Below are positions 1 through 7,400 of a stretch of DNA of 19,735 bases, piece after piece. The notes below the pieces were generated by a model that saw only the letters and a list, made by a program, of their open reading frames with translations, had not been told where the DNA came from and made no database searches. Positions within the stretch are counted from its first letter, which is position 1, and each line of letters starts with the position of its first letter. Where the stretch lies: positions 1-19,735 of the forward strand of contig CAYZTR010000041.1 of NCBI GenBank assembly GCA_964481575.1, read 5' to 3'. The DNA is from UQRS01 sp964481575. Its GTDB lineage: Bacteria; Bacillota; Clostridia; Oscillospirales; Acutalibacteraceae. The translations under genes and the position numbers were made by a program.

Positions 1-3
1 TTA

Positions 4-86
4 GGCGCTGGCTTTTATCTAGGCCTTATAGGCCGCTTTGCATGCCACCCCTCTTAGGGGTGGTCTTGACTTGGTGCTGGTTTGTA
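4..86. repeat. Hairpin-rich intergenic stretch, possible palindromic repeat element
   Basis: Two small hairpins lie close together: GGCCT/AGGCC at 22-34 (5-bp arms, 3-nt loop) and CCACCCCT/AGGGGTGG at 45-63 (8-bp arms, 3-nt loop). They are flanked by an imperfect direct repeat, GGCGCTGGCTTTTAT at 4-18 and GGTGCTGGTTTGTA at 73-86. The stretch lies just downstream of the minus-strand glycosyl hydrolase gene, but neither hairpin is followed by a T-run on that strand, so a classical intrinsic terminator is not supported. The paired hairpins resemble an interspersed palindromic repeat, but only one copy is in the window, so this remains a guess. Confidence 0.35.
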
Positions 87-90
87 CATT

Positions 91-1374
91 TTAAGGTTGG
101 GCTTCCCGTATGGCGGTTTCCAGAGCCTGCAGGTTATTTATATGCAGTGCGTCGTCCTGGAATAGGGAAGAATAGGCGTAAACGATAATGCCGTCGGTCT
201 GGTTGGACTGTGCGTCCCAGAACTGTTGTGCCAACAAAGCTTCATCCAGCTGCCATTCATTTGTACCCACATCTTCCGTACCGATTTTGTACGCACCTAA
301 TCCAATGTACAGGGCGGTAGAGTTTGCACGCGGTAAAGCTGTCCAGGCGGAAAGTAATGCGCTATATGTATAATTCGCCTGGGGATACTGGTAACCGAAA
401 TACAACTGCGGCGCCAGATAATCCACTGTCCCGTCTGCCAGCCAGCCGGTAACATCGGCGTAGTAGATGTCATAATTTTTGTCAATATCTGCTGAAGGGC
501 TGATCCCGAAGGGGATCTGTGCAGTCTGGCACAAATGATGGACAGATTGAATCAGGGTAGTGACATTCTGACGGCGCCATTCAGCCAGTGACATGGCATT
601 GCTGCCAGAGGAATCTGCATAAGCTGCATAGGTTGCGGCGTCAAAAGCCGGGTCCGTGGTAGGATAAAAGTAATCATCAAAATGAATTCCGTCCAGATCA
701 TATTGCTCCAACAGCTCCCGGATGCCATTCAGCACCAGTGCCTGTACCTGCGGCTCCGCCGGATTCAAATAGATGCCTGATCCGGAGATAACTGCCCAAC
801 TGTCATTACTGGGGTCAGCATCTGTCAACCAGCCCTTTCCCGGCGTTCCATCCGGCAGAAGATTTGGGTCGGAGATGGAGCCGGAAATGCGATACGGATT
901 GATCCATGCATGAAATTGCAGGCCATGGGACTTTGCTGTTTCAATCATAAGGGATAACGGATCATAATCAGGTTGTGAACCACCGGAGATCCAGGTCGCC
1001 CAAGGGAAATAAGCGGATGGATAACAGGCGTCACCATTGGCCCGCACATGCACAAAAATTGCGTTGAAACCGCTCCCAGCAATATCAGCGAACATGGTTT
1101 CAACTTTCTCGCGAAAGGCCGTTTCTGAGGAATCTGACACATTCAGATCCAAATAAGGGATCCACACACCCAACAGGGGAGTATATTCCGGCAGTTTTGA
1201 ATCCTGGAAGCTGTCCCAAGCTGCTGGTTCATCTGTAGCAGACGGAGAGGGCGTACAAGCTGTGACCAGGCACAATAACAATACAAGATTCCATAATAAC
1301 AGAGCAAAATGCTGTCTTTGGTGATGTATAGTTATTTTACTATTATGCAGAAACATTAAGCAGCGTGATTTCAT
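91..1374 (-). CDS. GHL10 (DigH/YngK-like) family glycosyl hydrolase lipoprotein
   Basis: This 427-aa protein has an N-terminal hydrophobic segment (about residues 23-39) ending in the lipobox LVTAC (Cys40), so it is probably a lipoprotein anchored outside the membrane. Residues ~65-420 look like the GHL10/DUF187 TIM-barrel family: LLGVWIPYLDLN near 67, FHAWINPYR near 154, LDGIHFDDYFYP at 227-238 with the family's adjacent aspartates, DYLAPQLYFGY near 318, and GIIVYAYSS near the end. Characterised relatives include E. coli DigH (YddW), which cleaves denuded peptidoglycan glycan strands; a cell-wall role is an inference, and a different glycan is possible. The first Met is used because AAAGGCAGG lies upstream; Met7 is the alternative start. 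It stands alone on the minus strand. A TATAAT at 1414-1419 (minus) could be its -10 box, with no clear -35. Confidence 0.85.
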   Translation of the reverse strand: MKSRCLMFLHNSKITIHHQRQHFALLLWNLVLLLCLVTACTPSPSATDEPAAWDSFQDSKLPEYTPLLGVWIPYLDLNVSDSSETAFREKVETMFADIAGSGFNAIFVHVRANGDACYPSAYFPWATWISGGSQPDYDPLSLMIETAKSHGLQFHAWINPYRISGSISDPNLLPDGTPGKGWLTDADPSNDSWAVISGSGIYLNPAEPQVQALVLNGIRELLEQYDLDGIHFDDYFYPTTDPAFDAATYAAYADSSGSNAMSLAEWRRQNVTTLIQSVHHLCQTAQIPFGISPSADIDKNYDIYYADVTGWLADGTVDYLAPQLYFGYQYPQANYTYSALLSAWTALPRANSTALYIGLGAYKIGTEDVGTNEWQLDEALLAQQFWDAQSNQTDGIIVYAYSSLFQDDALHINNLQALETAIREAQP

Positions 1375-1455
1375 AAAATATCAGCCTGCCTTTCTTCAGA
1401 AAATTACTTGAAAATTATAACATAAAATTATGAAAAGGGGATAGAAATCTTTATT

Positions 1456-1470
1456 TCTTTGTGGTATACT
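1456..1470 (+). promoter_or_regulatory. Extended -10 promoter of the small CxxC protein
   Basis: TATACT at 1465-1470 is preceded by TG at 1462-1463 with one base between, which is an extended -10 element. No good -35 box is seen, as expected for this promoter class. The start codon lies 22 bases downstream, with GAGGGG at 1481-1486 as ribosome binding site. Confidence 0.5.
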
Positions 1471-1491
1471 ATGTAAAAGTGAGGGGTTTCT

Positions 1492-1779
1492 ATGCTTTTT
1501 TCGCTTCATTCCGTTTGTCAGGAACCGGGTAGTTTTAATTTATATTGCCCGAAGTGTCATTCTATTGCGTGTTTTTCTGTATTGAAGCTGGGTGCTAAGC
1601 TAGTGGCAGGGCCTTTGCCGCTTAAATCCTTACATCAACGGTATACCGCCATATGTAGCGCTTGTGCTGCACGCTTCTCTTTGGATACAAAAGCTGGGAA
1701 GCGACTGGATTTAGGTTTACCCATCTATATAACAAAAGAAATGTTAAGCAGTGAGGAAGAATGCCATGTCCTTTTTTAA
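1492..1779 (+). CDS. Small hypothetical protein with two CxxC motifs (zinc-ribbon-like)
   Basis: This 95-aa protein has no recognised family. Its only striking feature is a pair of dicysteine motifs, CPKC at residues 19-22 and CSAC at 55-58, spaced as in a zinc ribbon. There is no signal peptide or membrane segment, so it is probably cytoplasmic. Coding status is supported by the GAGGGG ribosome binding site five bases before the ATG and an extended -10 promoter just upstream. It is transcribed divergently from the GHL10 lipoprotein gene and lies upstream of the FMN riboswitch, but a functional link to either is not evident. It could act in nucleic acid or protein contacts, as many small zinc ribbons do; nothing here decides this. 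Confidence 0.6.
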   Translation: MLFSLHSVCQEPGSFNLYCPKCHSIACFSVLKLGAKLVAGPLPLKSLHQRYTAICSACAARFSLDTKAGKRLDLGLPIYITKEMLSSEEECHVLF

Positions 1780-1864
1780 TTCATTCCAAAACTTTCCCAA
1801 CATGGTACAAATTGTATGAATTGGTTTGGCTATTCTGTTATCATCGTATTTTAACCTTTTTCAT

Positions 1865-1891
1865 TTGGTTATCACCGCGTCGCGGTATAAC
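1865..1891 (+). promoter_or_regulatory. Possible promoter with embedded dyad ahead of the FMN riboswitch
   Basis: TATAAC at 1886-1891 with TTGGTT at 1865-1870 (15-base spacer) could drive the riboswitch transcript; a second AT-rich candidate is TATATT at 1893-1898. A near-perfect dyad, ACCGCG-T-CGCGGT at 1873-1885, fills the spacer. The spacing is short, so the promoter call is tentative. The rest of 1780-1908 holds nothing else recognisable. Confidence 0.3.
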
Positions 1892-1908
1892 ATATATTAA
1901 AATAGCTG

Positions 1909-2028
1909 TCTTCGGGGCGGGGTGCAATTCCCCACCGGCGGTAATGCGTGTATACGACGAGCCCGCGAGCGTAATGCAGGATTTTGGTGTGATCCCAAAG
2001 CCGACGGTATAGTCCGGATGAAAGAAGA
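1909..2028 (+). ncRNA. FMN riboswitch (RFN element)
   Basis: The conserved RFN core is directly readable: TCTTCGGGGCGGGGTG at the 5' side, CCCCACCGGCGGTAA, AGCCCGCGAGC, GGTGTGATCCCAAAGCCG, then ACGGTATAGTCCGGATG and the closing GAAAGAAGA. These match the six-helix FMN aptamer known to bind flavin mononucleotide. It precedes a RibU-type riboflavin transporter and is followed by an intrinsic terminator, so it most likely ends transcription when FMN is plentiful. Confidence 0.97.
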
Positions 2029-2093
2029 TGCGTAAATTCTCATACGCAGTTACGCCCTGCTCCCTCCACCGGGGGAACAGGGCGTTTCCTTTT
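2029..2093 (+). terminator. ribU leader: FMN riboswitch expression platform: terminator with alternative antiterminator
   Basis: ACGCCCTG (2052-2059) pairs with CAGGGCGT (2078-2085), with further TCCC/GGGA pairing inside, and is followed by the T-rich tail TTCCTTTT (2086-2093). Upstream, TGCGTA (2029-2034) can pair with TACGCA (2043-2048), and GCGTAA (2030-2035) can pair with TTACGC (2050-2055). The second pairing invades the terminator stem and is a candidate antiterminator. This supports transcriptional control of ribU. Confidence 0.85.
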
Positions 2094-2120
2094 GGAGGCG
2101 GCAAAAAGGAGTTTTGCTTT

Positions 2121-2750
2121 ATGATAAAAAGAATCGACATTCGAGCAATTGCTGTAACCGGTGTTATGGCTGCTCTGGGTACCGTATTGATGTACCTGGA
2201 ATTTCCTATCGCTTTTTTGATTCCTAGCTTTATTAAATTTGATTTTTCGGAACTGCCGGCCTTGATTACCGCCTTTGCTTTTGGTCCGCTGTATGGCATC
2301 TCGGTTTGCCTGGTTAAAAATTTGTTGCATGCTATGGTTTCTCAGTCCTTTGGCGTTGGGGAAATCTCCAACTTTATCCTGGGCGCTGTCTTTTGCGGTA
2401 TTGCCGGATTGATCTACCAAAGAAAGCGTACACGAAAGGGTGCTTTGTTGGGAGCGGCTATCGGTGCGCTTGTGATGGCAGCGATCTCCTTCCCTTCCAA
2501 CCTGCTTGTGGTTTATCCGATCTATGAGAATTTTATGCCGCGTGAAGTGATTGTGGGCATGTATGAGACGCTGTTGCCTGCTGCTGATCAGTTGTGGAAG
2601 GCATTGCTGATCTTTAATGTACCCTTTACTTTTGCAAAAGGCGCCATTGATGCGCTGATCTGTTTTCTGATTTATAAGCCGTTGAGCCCGATTTTAAAGG
2701 GAACCGGCCGTTTTGCAAGAAATCAGAGAGTTTCCGACGGAAAGGCTTGA
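2121..2750 (+). CDS. ribU: Riboflavin ECF transporter S component (RibU)
   Basis: This 209-aa membrane protein has five to six hydrophobic segments (about 8-30, 45-65, 75-98, 106-132, 160-195). It resembles the substrate-binding S component of energy-coupling-factor vitamin transporters; the IKFDFSELPALI stretch near residue 38 is typical of RibU. The S component captures riboflavin and works with the shared EcfA/EcfA'/EcfT module, which is not in this window. The FMN riboswitch directly upstream supports riboflavin as the substrate. The frame stays open back to an ATG at 2028, but that lies inside the riboswitch and its terminator; AAAAAGGAG at 2103-2111 sets the start at 2121. The stop codon overlaps the -35 box of the next unit. 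Confidence 0.93.
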   Translation: MIKRIDIRAIAVTGVMAALGTVLMYLEFPIAFLIPSFIKFDFSELPALITAFAFGPLYGISVCLVKNLLHAMVSQSFGVGEISNFILGAVFCGIAGLIYQRKRTRKGALLGAAIGALVMAAISFPSNLLVVYPIYENFMPREVIVGMYETLLPAADQLWKALLIFNVPFTFAKGAIDALICFLIYKPLSPILKGTGRFARNQRVSDGKA

Positions 2751-2778
2751 CTTTTCCTGGGAAATGCAGTATTATAAT
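2747..2778 (+). promoter_or_regulatory. Promoter of the SAM-riboswitch/metK unit
   Basis: TTGACT at 2747-2752 is followed after 17 bases by TATTAT at 2770-2775; the overlapping TATAAT at 2773-2778 is a better -10 but gives a 20-base spacer. The -35 box includes the TGA stop of ribU (2748-2750). The SAM riboswitch begins about 16 bases after the -10. Confidence 0.7.
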
Positions 2779-2793
2779 CAAGTAAATTTAATA

Positions 2794-2890
2794 CCTTATC
2801 AAGAGTGGCGGAGGGATCAGGCCCTATGACGCCCGGCAACCGGATCTATGATTACGGTGCTCCATCCTGCGGGTTTTCCGAAAGATGAGG
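2794..2890 (+). ncRNA. SAM-I riboswitch (S-box leader)
   Basis: The S-box core is clear: CTTATCAAGAGTGGCGGAGGG, then GGCCCTATGACGCCCGGCAACC, GGTGCTCCATCCTGC, and the closing GAAAGATGAGG. P1 forms between CCTTATC (2794-2800) and GATGAGG (2884-2890). This class binds S-adenosylmethionine and lowers expression of methionine/SAM genes. Its downstream gene is metK, the SAM synthetase, so this is product feedback. Confidence 0.97.
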
Positions 2891-2896
2891 TTTCAT

Positions 2897-2927
2897 GCGC
2901 TCGGTTCGGTGGGACCGGGCGCTTTTT
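2897..2927 (+). terminator. SAM riboswitch intrinsic terminator
   Basis: GCGCTCGGTTC (2897-2907) pairs with GGACCGGGCGC (2912-2922) in an 11-bp stem with two wobble pairs and a four-base loop, followed by TTTTT (2923-2927). It sits seven bases after P1 of the aptamer and 62 bases before metK, as expected for transcription attenuation when SAM is bound. Confidence 0.93.
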
Positions 2928-2989
2928 CTGCGAAATAGGGGGTATCCGGGAGCGGTAAGCTGCGTCCGTAAGGTGGAAGGAGAAATATT

Positions 2990-4198
2990 ATGCACAAGCG
3001 TTTATTTACATCAGAATCTGTGACAGAAGGACATCCCGACAAGGTTTGTGACCAAATTTCGGATGCAATTCTGGACGCCATGATTGCTCAGGATCCGGAG
3101 GCCCGTGTGGCTTGCGAAACCTTTGTTACCACTGGCAAGGTGACCATTATGGGAGAAATCTCCACATCGGCCAAGGTAGATATTCCGTCGTTGGCCCGGC
3201 AGGTCATTGCTGATATTGGCTATACAAAAGAAGAATACGGTTTCGCTGCTGACAGCGTCTCCATCACCACTGCCATTGATGCACAAAGTCCTGATATTGC
3301 GATGGGTGTGGACAGTTCTTTGGAGGAAAGGACGGCGGCCGGTGATGTGCTGAATCAAAACGGCGCCGGCGACCAGGGGATGATGTTCGGCTTTGCCTGT
3401 GATGAAACGCCGGAGTTAATGCCATTGCCCATTTCCTTGTCCCATGCGTTGGCCAAGCGGCTGACTAAGGTGCGTAAGGAGGGAATTCTTCCTTATCTGC
3501 GTCCGGACGGTAAAACCCAGGTGACAGTGGAATATGACGGTACTTCCCCTGTTCGTGTGGATACTGTTGTGGTTTCTACCCAGCATGATCCTGATACAGA
3601 TATGGAAACCCTGCGGCAGGAACTAATGCAGCAGGTGATTCTTCCTACAATTCCGGCTGCATTATTAGATGAAGCAACCAAATATTTTATCAATCCCACC
3701 GGGCGTTTTGTTTTGGGTGGACCTGCCGGGGATACTGGCCTGACCGGACGAAAGATCATCGTGGATACCTACGGTGGTTATGCGCGCCATGGCGGCGGTG
3801 CCTTTTCCGGAAAGGATCCCACCAAGGTGGATCGCAGCGCAGCATATGCAGCTCGGTATGTGGCGAAAAATATTGTTGCCGCTGAGCTGGCTTCCCGTTG
3901 CGAGGTGCAACTGGCTTATGCCATCGGCGTTGCCCAGCCTGTTTCGGTCTTGGTAGATACTTTTGGCACTGCGGTAGTGCCAGAGGAGAAAATTGCTGCT
4001 GCTGTTGAGCGCGTGTTTGATTTGCGTCCCTCAGCGATTATTCGCGATTTTGAATTGCGCCGACCCATTTACCGGCAACTGGCTGCTTATGGCCATGTGG
4101 GTAGGGAAGATTTGAATCTACCTTGGGAAAAGACCGATCGTGCGGAGGCGATCCGGAAAGCGGTTTTTGCCCCAACGAATCTGCATAATAACATGTAA
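2990..4198 (+). CDS. metK: S-adenosylmethionine synthetase (methionine adenosyltransferase)
   Basis: This 402-aa cytoplasmic enzyme makes S-adenosylmethionine from methionine and ATP, releasing phosphate and pyrophosphate. Family motifs are readable: GHPDKVCDQISDA at 14-26 (catalytic His15 and metal-ligand Asp17 region), signature 1 GAGDQGMMFGF at 125-135, GPAGDTGLTGRKIIVDTYGG near 244-263, and signature 2 GGGAFSGKD at 268-276. Length is normal for the family and there is no break. The start is fixed by AAGGAGA at 2977-2983. It is a single-gene unit behind the SAM-I riboswitch, with its own promoter and a strong terminator after it. SAM feeds methylation, radical-SAM and polyamine reactions. 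Confidence 0.98.
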   Translation: MHKRLFTSESVTEGHPDKVCDQISDAILDAMIAQDPEARVACETFVTTGKVTIMGEISTSAKVDIPSLARQVIADIGYTKEEYGFAADSVSITTAIDAQSPDIAMGVDSSLEERTAAGDVLNQNGAGDQGMMFGFACDETPELMPLPISLSHALAKRLTKVRKEGILPYLRPDGKTQVTVEYDGTSPVRVDTVVVSTQHDPDTDMETLRQELMQQVILPTIPAALLDEATKYFINPTGRFVLGGPAGDTGLTGRKIIVDTYGGYARHGGGAFSGKDPTKVDRSAAYAARYVAKNIVAAELASRCEVQLAYAIGVAQPVSVLVDTFGTAVVPEEKIAAAVERVFDLRPSAIIRDFELRRPIYRQLAAYGHVGREDLNLPWEKTDRAEAIRKAVFAPTNLHNNM

Positions 4199-4214
4199 CT
4201 AACGTTATGAAAAT

Positions 4215-4268
4215 AACAGAGTATATTGCGTCGAACCATTCAACGGTCGTCCAATATACTCTGTTTTT
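4215..4268 (+). terminator. Terminator after metK
   Basis: AACAGAGTATATTG (4215-4228) pairs perfectly with CAATATACTCTGTT (4252-4265), followed by a T-run (4264-4268). The 14-bp stem is a clear intrinsic terminator for metK and separates it from the GH2 gene. Confidence 0.9.
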
Positions 4269-4294
4269 CTGTTTATAGATTGAAATAACGGTAA

Positions 4295-4349
4295 TGACGG
4301 TCACTGTATTATTTTGGCAGTTGATTTGTCCACATTTCTAATAGATGTG
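4295..4349 (+). promoter_or_regulatory. Candidate operator dyads upstream of the GH2 gene
   Basis: Two dyads lie upstream of the promoter: TGAC-G-GTCA at 4295-4303 (perfect 4-bp arms) and CACAT-N9-ATGTG at 4331-4349 (5-bp arms), the latter ending four bases before the -35 box. Their placement fits an activator or repressor site; two AraC-type regulators are encoded nearby. The arms are short, so chance is not excluded. Confidence 0.3.
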
Positions 4350-4353
4350 TCTG

Positions 4354-4383
4354 TTGCAGGGGGATTCCGGTTCGGGCTATAAT
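4354..4383 (+). promoter_or_regulatory. Promoter of the GH2 beta-galactosidase gene
   Basis: TTGCAG at 4354-4359 and a consensus TATAAT at 4378-4383 are separated by 18 bases. The gene's GGAGG site is at 4401-4405, so the leader is short. Confidence 0.7.
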
Positions 4384-4412
4384 TACAATAAAATGAGTAG
4401 GGAGGTTATTCT

Positions 4413-7400
4413 ATGTATTGCTCTGTTACGAGATGTATTTCTGTATTACTGACGATCTTCCTTTTGTTAGGAGGGGTTCCCGTATGTGTGCAAGCTGCCG
4501 TGCAGGAGCAACCCTGGGATACCAGTGTTAGTTGGGGGCGTTATCCTGTGTACAGCGCTTTACAGCCCGGTGTCAGCTATTTTACCGGGGAAGAATGGTC
4601 TGGCCAGCAAAACTGTGTTGGAGTTGATGGCAATGCTTATAATGCCAACCAGGTGGTGCAAGTCAACCGTTTGGATGCACATACTTCCAAAATTGTGCCT
4701 TATGACTCCGTAGAATCGGCAAAGACTGGTGCGGAAACTTCGGATTATACCCTTTCTCCCTATTATCAACTCCTGACCGGCGAGGGGCAAGAATGGTCTC
4801 TTGCAGTCTACAAGAATGTCAGTGCTGCCCAAAAGGCCGGTGTAGATACGGAATTCTACAAGGAAGATTATAATATGTCTGTAGCCCCCAAATATGAAGG
4901 GGACGGTAAGGTTGGCTCTGCCTCCACCGCTTATTATGGCGGATTTCAGCAGGTGACCCTTCCGGCTTCCTGGCAGACCCAGGGATTTGATTTTCCCATC
5001 TACTCCAATTTTACTTATCCCTGGGGCGGTGTATACGGTAATGCCAACCTTCAGTGTCCTTTGGCGCCGACTTTAACCAATCCGGTAGGATACTATCGCC
5101 GAACCTTTACGGTGGCGGATAGCTGGCTGTCTGGCGACAAGCGCATTATTCTGTCCTTCCAAGGGGTGGAATCTGCTTTCTATCTTTATGTAAATGGATA
5201 TCAGGTTGGATACAGCGAGGATTCTTTTGATTCCGCGGAATTCGATATAACCAACTATGTCCATAGAGATGGCAGCGAAAATGTGCTGGCAGTTAAGGTG
5301 TTTCGTTGGAGTGACGGTTCTTTCCTGGAAAATCAAGATATGATTCGTTTGTCTGGAATTTTCCGGGATGTTTACCTTTACGCTACGCCTTCAGTCTACT
5401 TGCGTGATTATACGCTGGTAACCGATCTGGATGAAAACTATACGGATGCATCCTTGCAGTTGTCTGTGGAAATGACCAACGCATCCACCAATCGGTTTGC
5501 ACAGGGATTTGCGGTAGATGTGGCTTTGTTTGACGCGGAGGGTAATAATATTTTTGCGGCGGATCCATTGCGTGGTACCATGGAACAGGTGCGGACCGAT
5601 GAAACCGGTACGCTCCAATTATCTCGCGTGGTGCAGGCACCCCATTTGTGGTCGGATGAAGATCCCTATTTATATACGATGGTTCTGACCTTGTATAATG
5701 CAGATACCGGCGCCTATTTTGAAAGTATTGCCCAGCAGGTGGGCTTCCGGGAAATCACTTTCACCAGGACCCAGGTAGATGAAAATTATAATAATATTAC
5801 GGATTATTATCAAACTGTCTTGTTGAACGGCAAGCCTTTTCAGTTATACGGTGTAAACCGTCATGACACTTCTCCTTATACTGGGCATTATGTTTCCCAT
5901 GAACTGTATGAAACCGATGCCAGAATGATGAAGGAAACGAATGTAAACGCCGTCCGTACTTCCCACTATCCCAACGATGAATATTTCTACGATTTGTGTG
6001 ATCGATATGGAATTTTGGTTTTGGCTGAGTGCAATATTGAATTCGGTGCAAACTCAGATGATATGGACACCTATTTTGCCAATGCGGTGCAGGATCGTGT
6101 GACAAATCTCATGGAACGGGAAAAGAACCGTACCAGTGTGATTATGTGGTCTTTTGGCAATGAGGCAGGCGGTTCCCCGAATTCCAAAATCATCCATCGT
6201 ACGATCTCTGATCTTATGAAGTCTTTGGATACAACCAGACCGGTACATTATGAAGCCCTGGATAATAATGGCGGTGTAGATGTAGCCAGTCGGATGTATG
6301 CCAGCGTTACCGATGTCTGGAATCGGGGTACCGTTTCCAATCATATGCCGTTTTTGATCTGTGAATATGCCCACGGTATGGGAAATTCCATTGGTAACCT
6401 GGAGGAATATTGGGAAGCATTGCACAGTGCTGACAACCTCTTGGGCGGCTTTATTTGGGACTGGGTGGATCAAGCCCTGGCCACCGAGGTGCCGGATGGC
6501 AAATTTGATTACTATGCTTCCGTTGGCCAGGAGGAACTGGCAGGCTATTATCTGGCTACTGGCGGTTGCTGGGAAGATGTCATCAATGACGGTTCTGTCT
6601 GTGCCAACGGTATCATTAGCGCAGATCGGACGCCGCAGGATGAAGCTGCGGAAGTAAAATATGTTTATTCTAAGGTGCAGTTTTCAGCGGATACCCAGGA
6701 TATGCTGACCAGAACAGTTCAAATTCAGAACCAGAATTCGTTTCGCAATCTATCTGACTATGAAATCCGTTGGGAATTGCTGGAGGATGGTCTTGTAATA
6801 GACTCAGGCTCCATGGTAGTGGATTGTGCGGCTGGGAACAGCGTATCTGTACAGGTGCCTTTCACCATGCCGGAAACCCTGGTTGCTGACGGGGAATATT
6901 TGCTGAATGTTTATGCTTCCTTGCGGGAAGCAACTGCCTGGTGTGCGGCCGGCTTTACAGTGGAGACGGAACAATTTGCCGTTCCGGCTTCCGTGCCAAG
7001 ATTACCGAATGCAACCGGAAATGACTCTGTTATTTCCCAGGAAACCATTGGCAGTACCATTGTATTTTCCGGAGAGGATTTCCAGCTGTCTTTGGATCAG
7101 ACTACGGGACAGATTCAAAACTATACTTATGCCGGCAATATGCTGATGGAGGAGGGGCCTGCGCCTAATTATTGGCGTGCAACTCTGGATAATGACCGGG
7201 ACTTTTCCCTGGACACTAAATGGCAATATGCCAACAAAAATATGACGCTTAGATCCTGCCAGGTTTCCATGGAAGAAGACGGTACTGCCGCCACCGTTCA
7301 GGTCGAGTGGCTGCTTTCCGGTGCTGGGAATTCCACCCAGTCAGTAACCTATCGTATTTATAATACCGGAGAAATTCAAGTGTCAGCCACACTGAATCCG

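Noticed and set aside
1761..2012. Plus-strand frame of 83 codons ending in the FMN riboswitch
   Set aside because: Its second half is the riboswitch aptamer itself, and its start overlaps the end of the small CxxC gene without a ribosome binding site.
1841..2299. Minus-strand frame of 152 codons opposite the FMN riboswitch and ribU
   Set aside because: It runs antisense through a highly conserved riboswitch and the ribU gene and has no ribosome binding site; it is a shadow frame.
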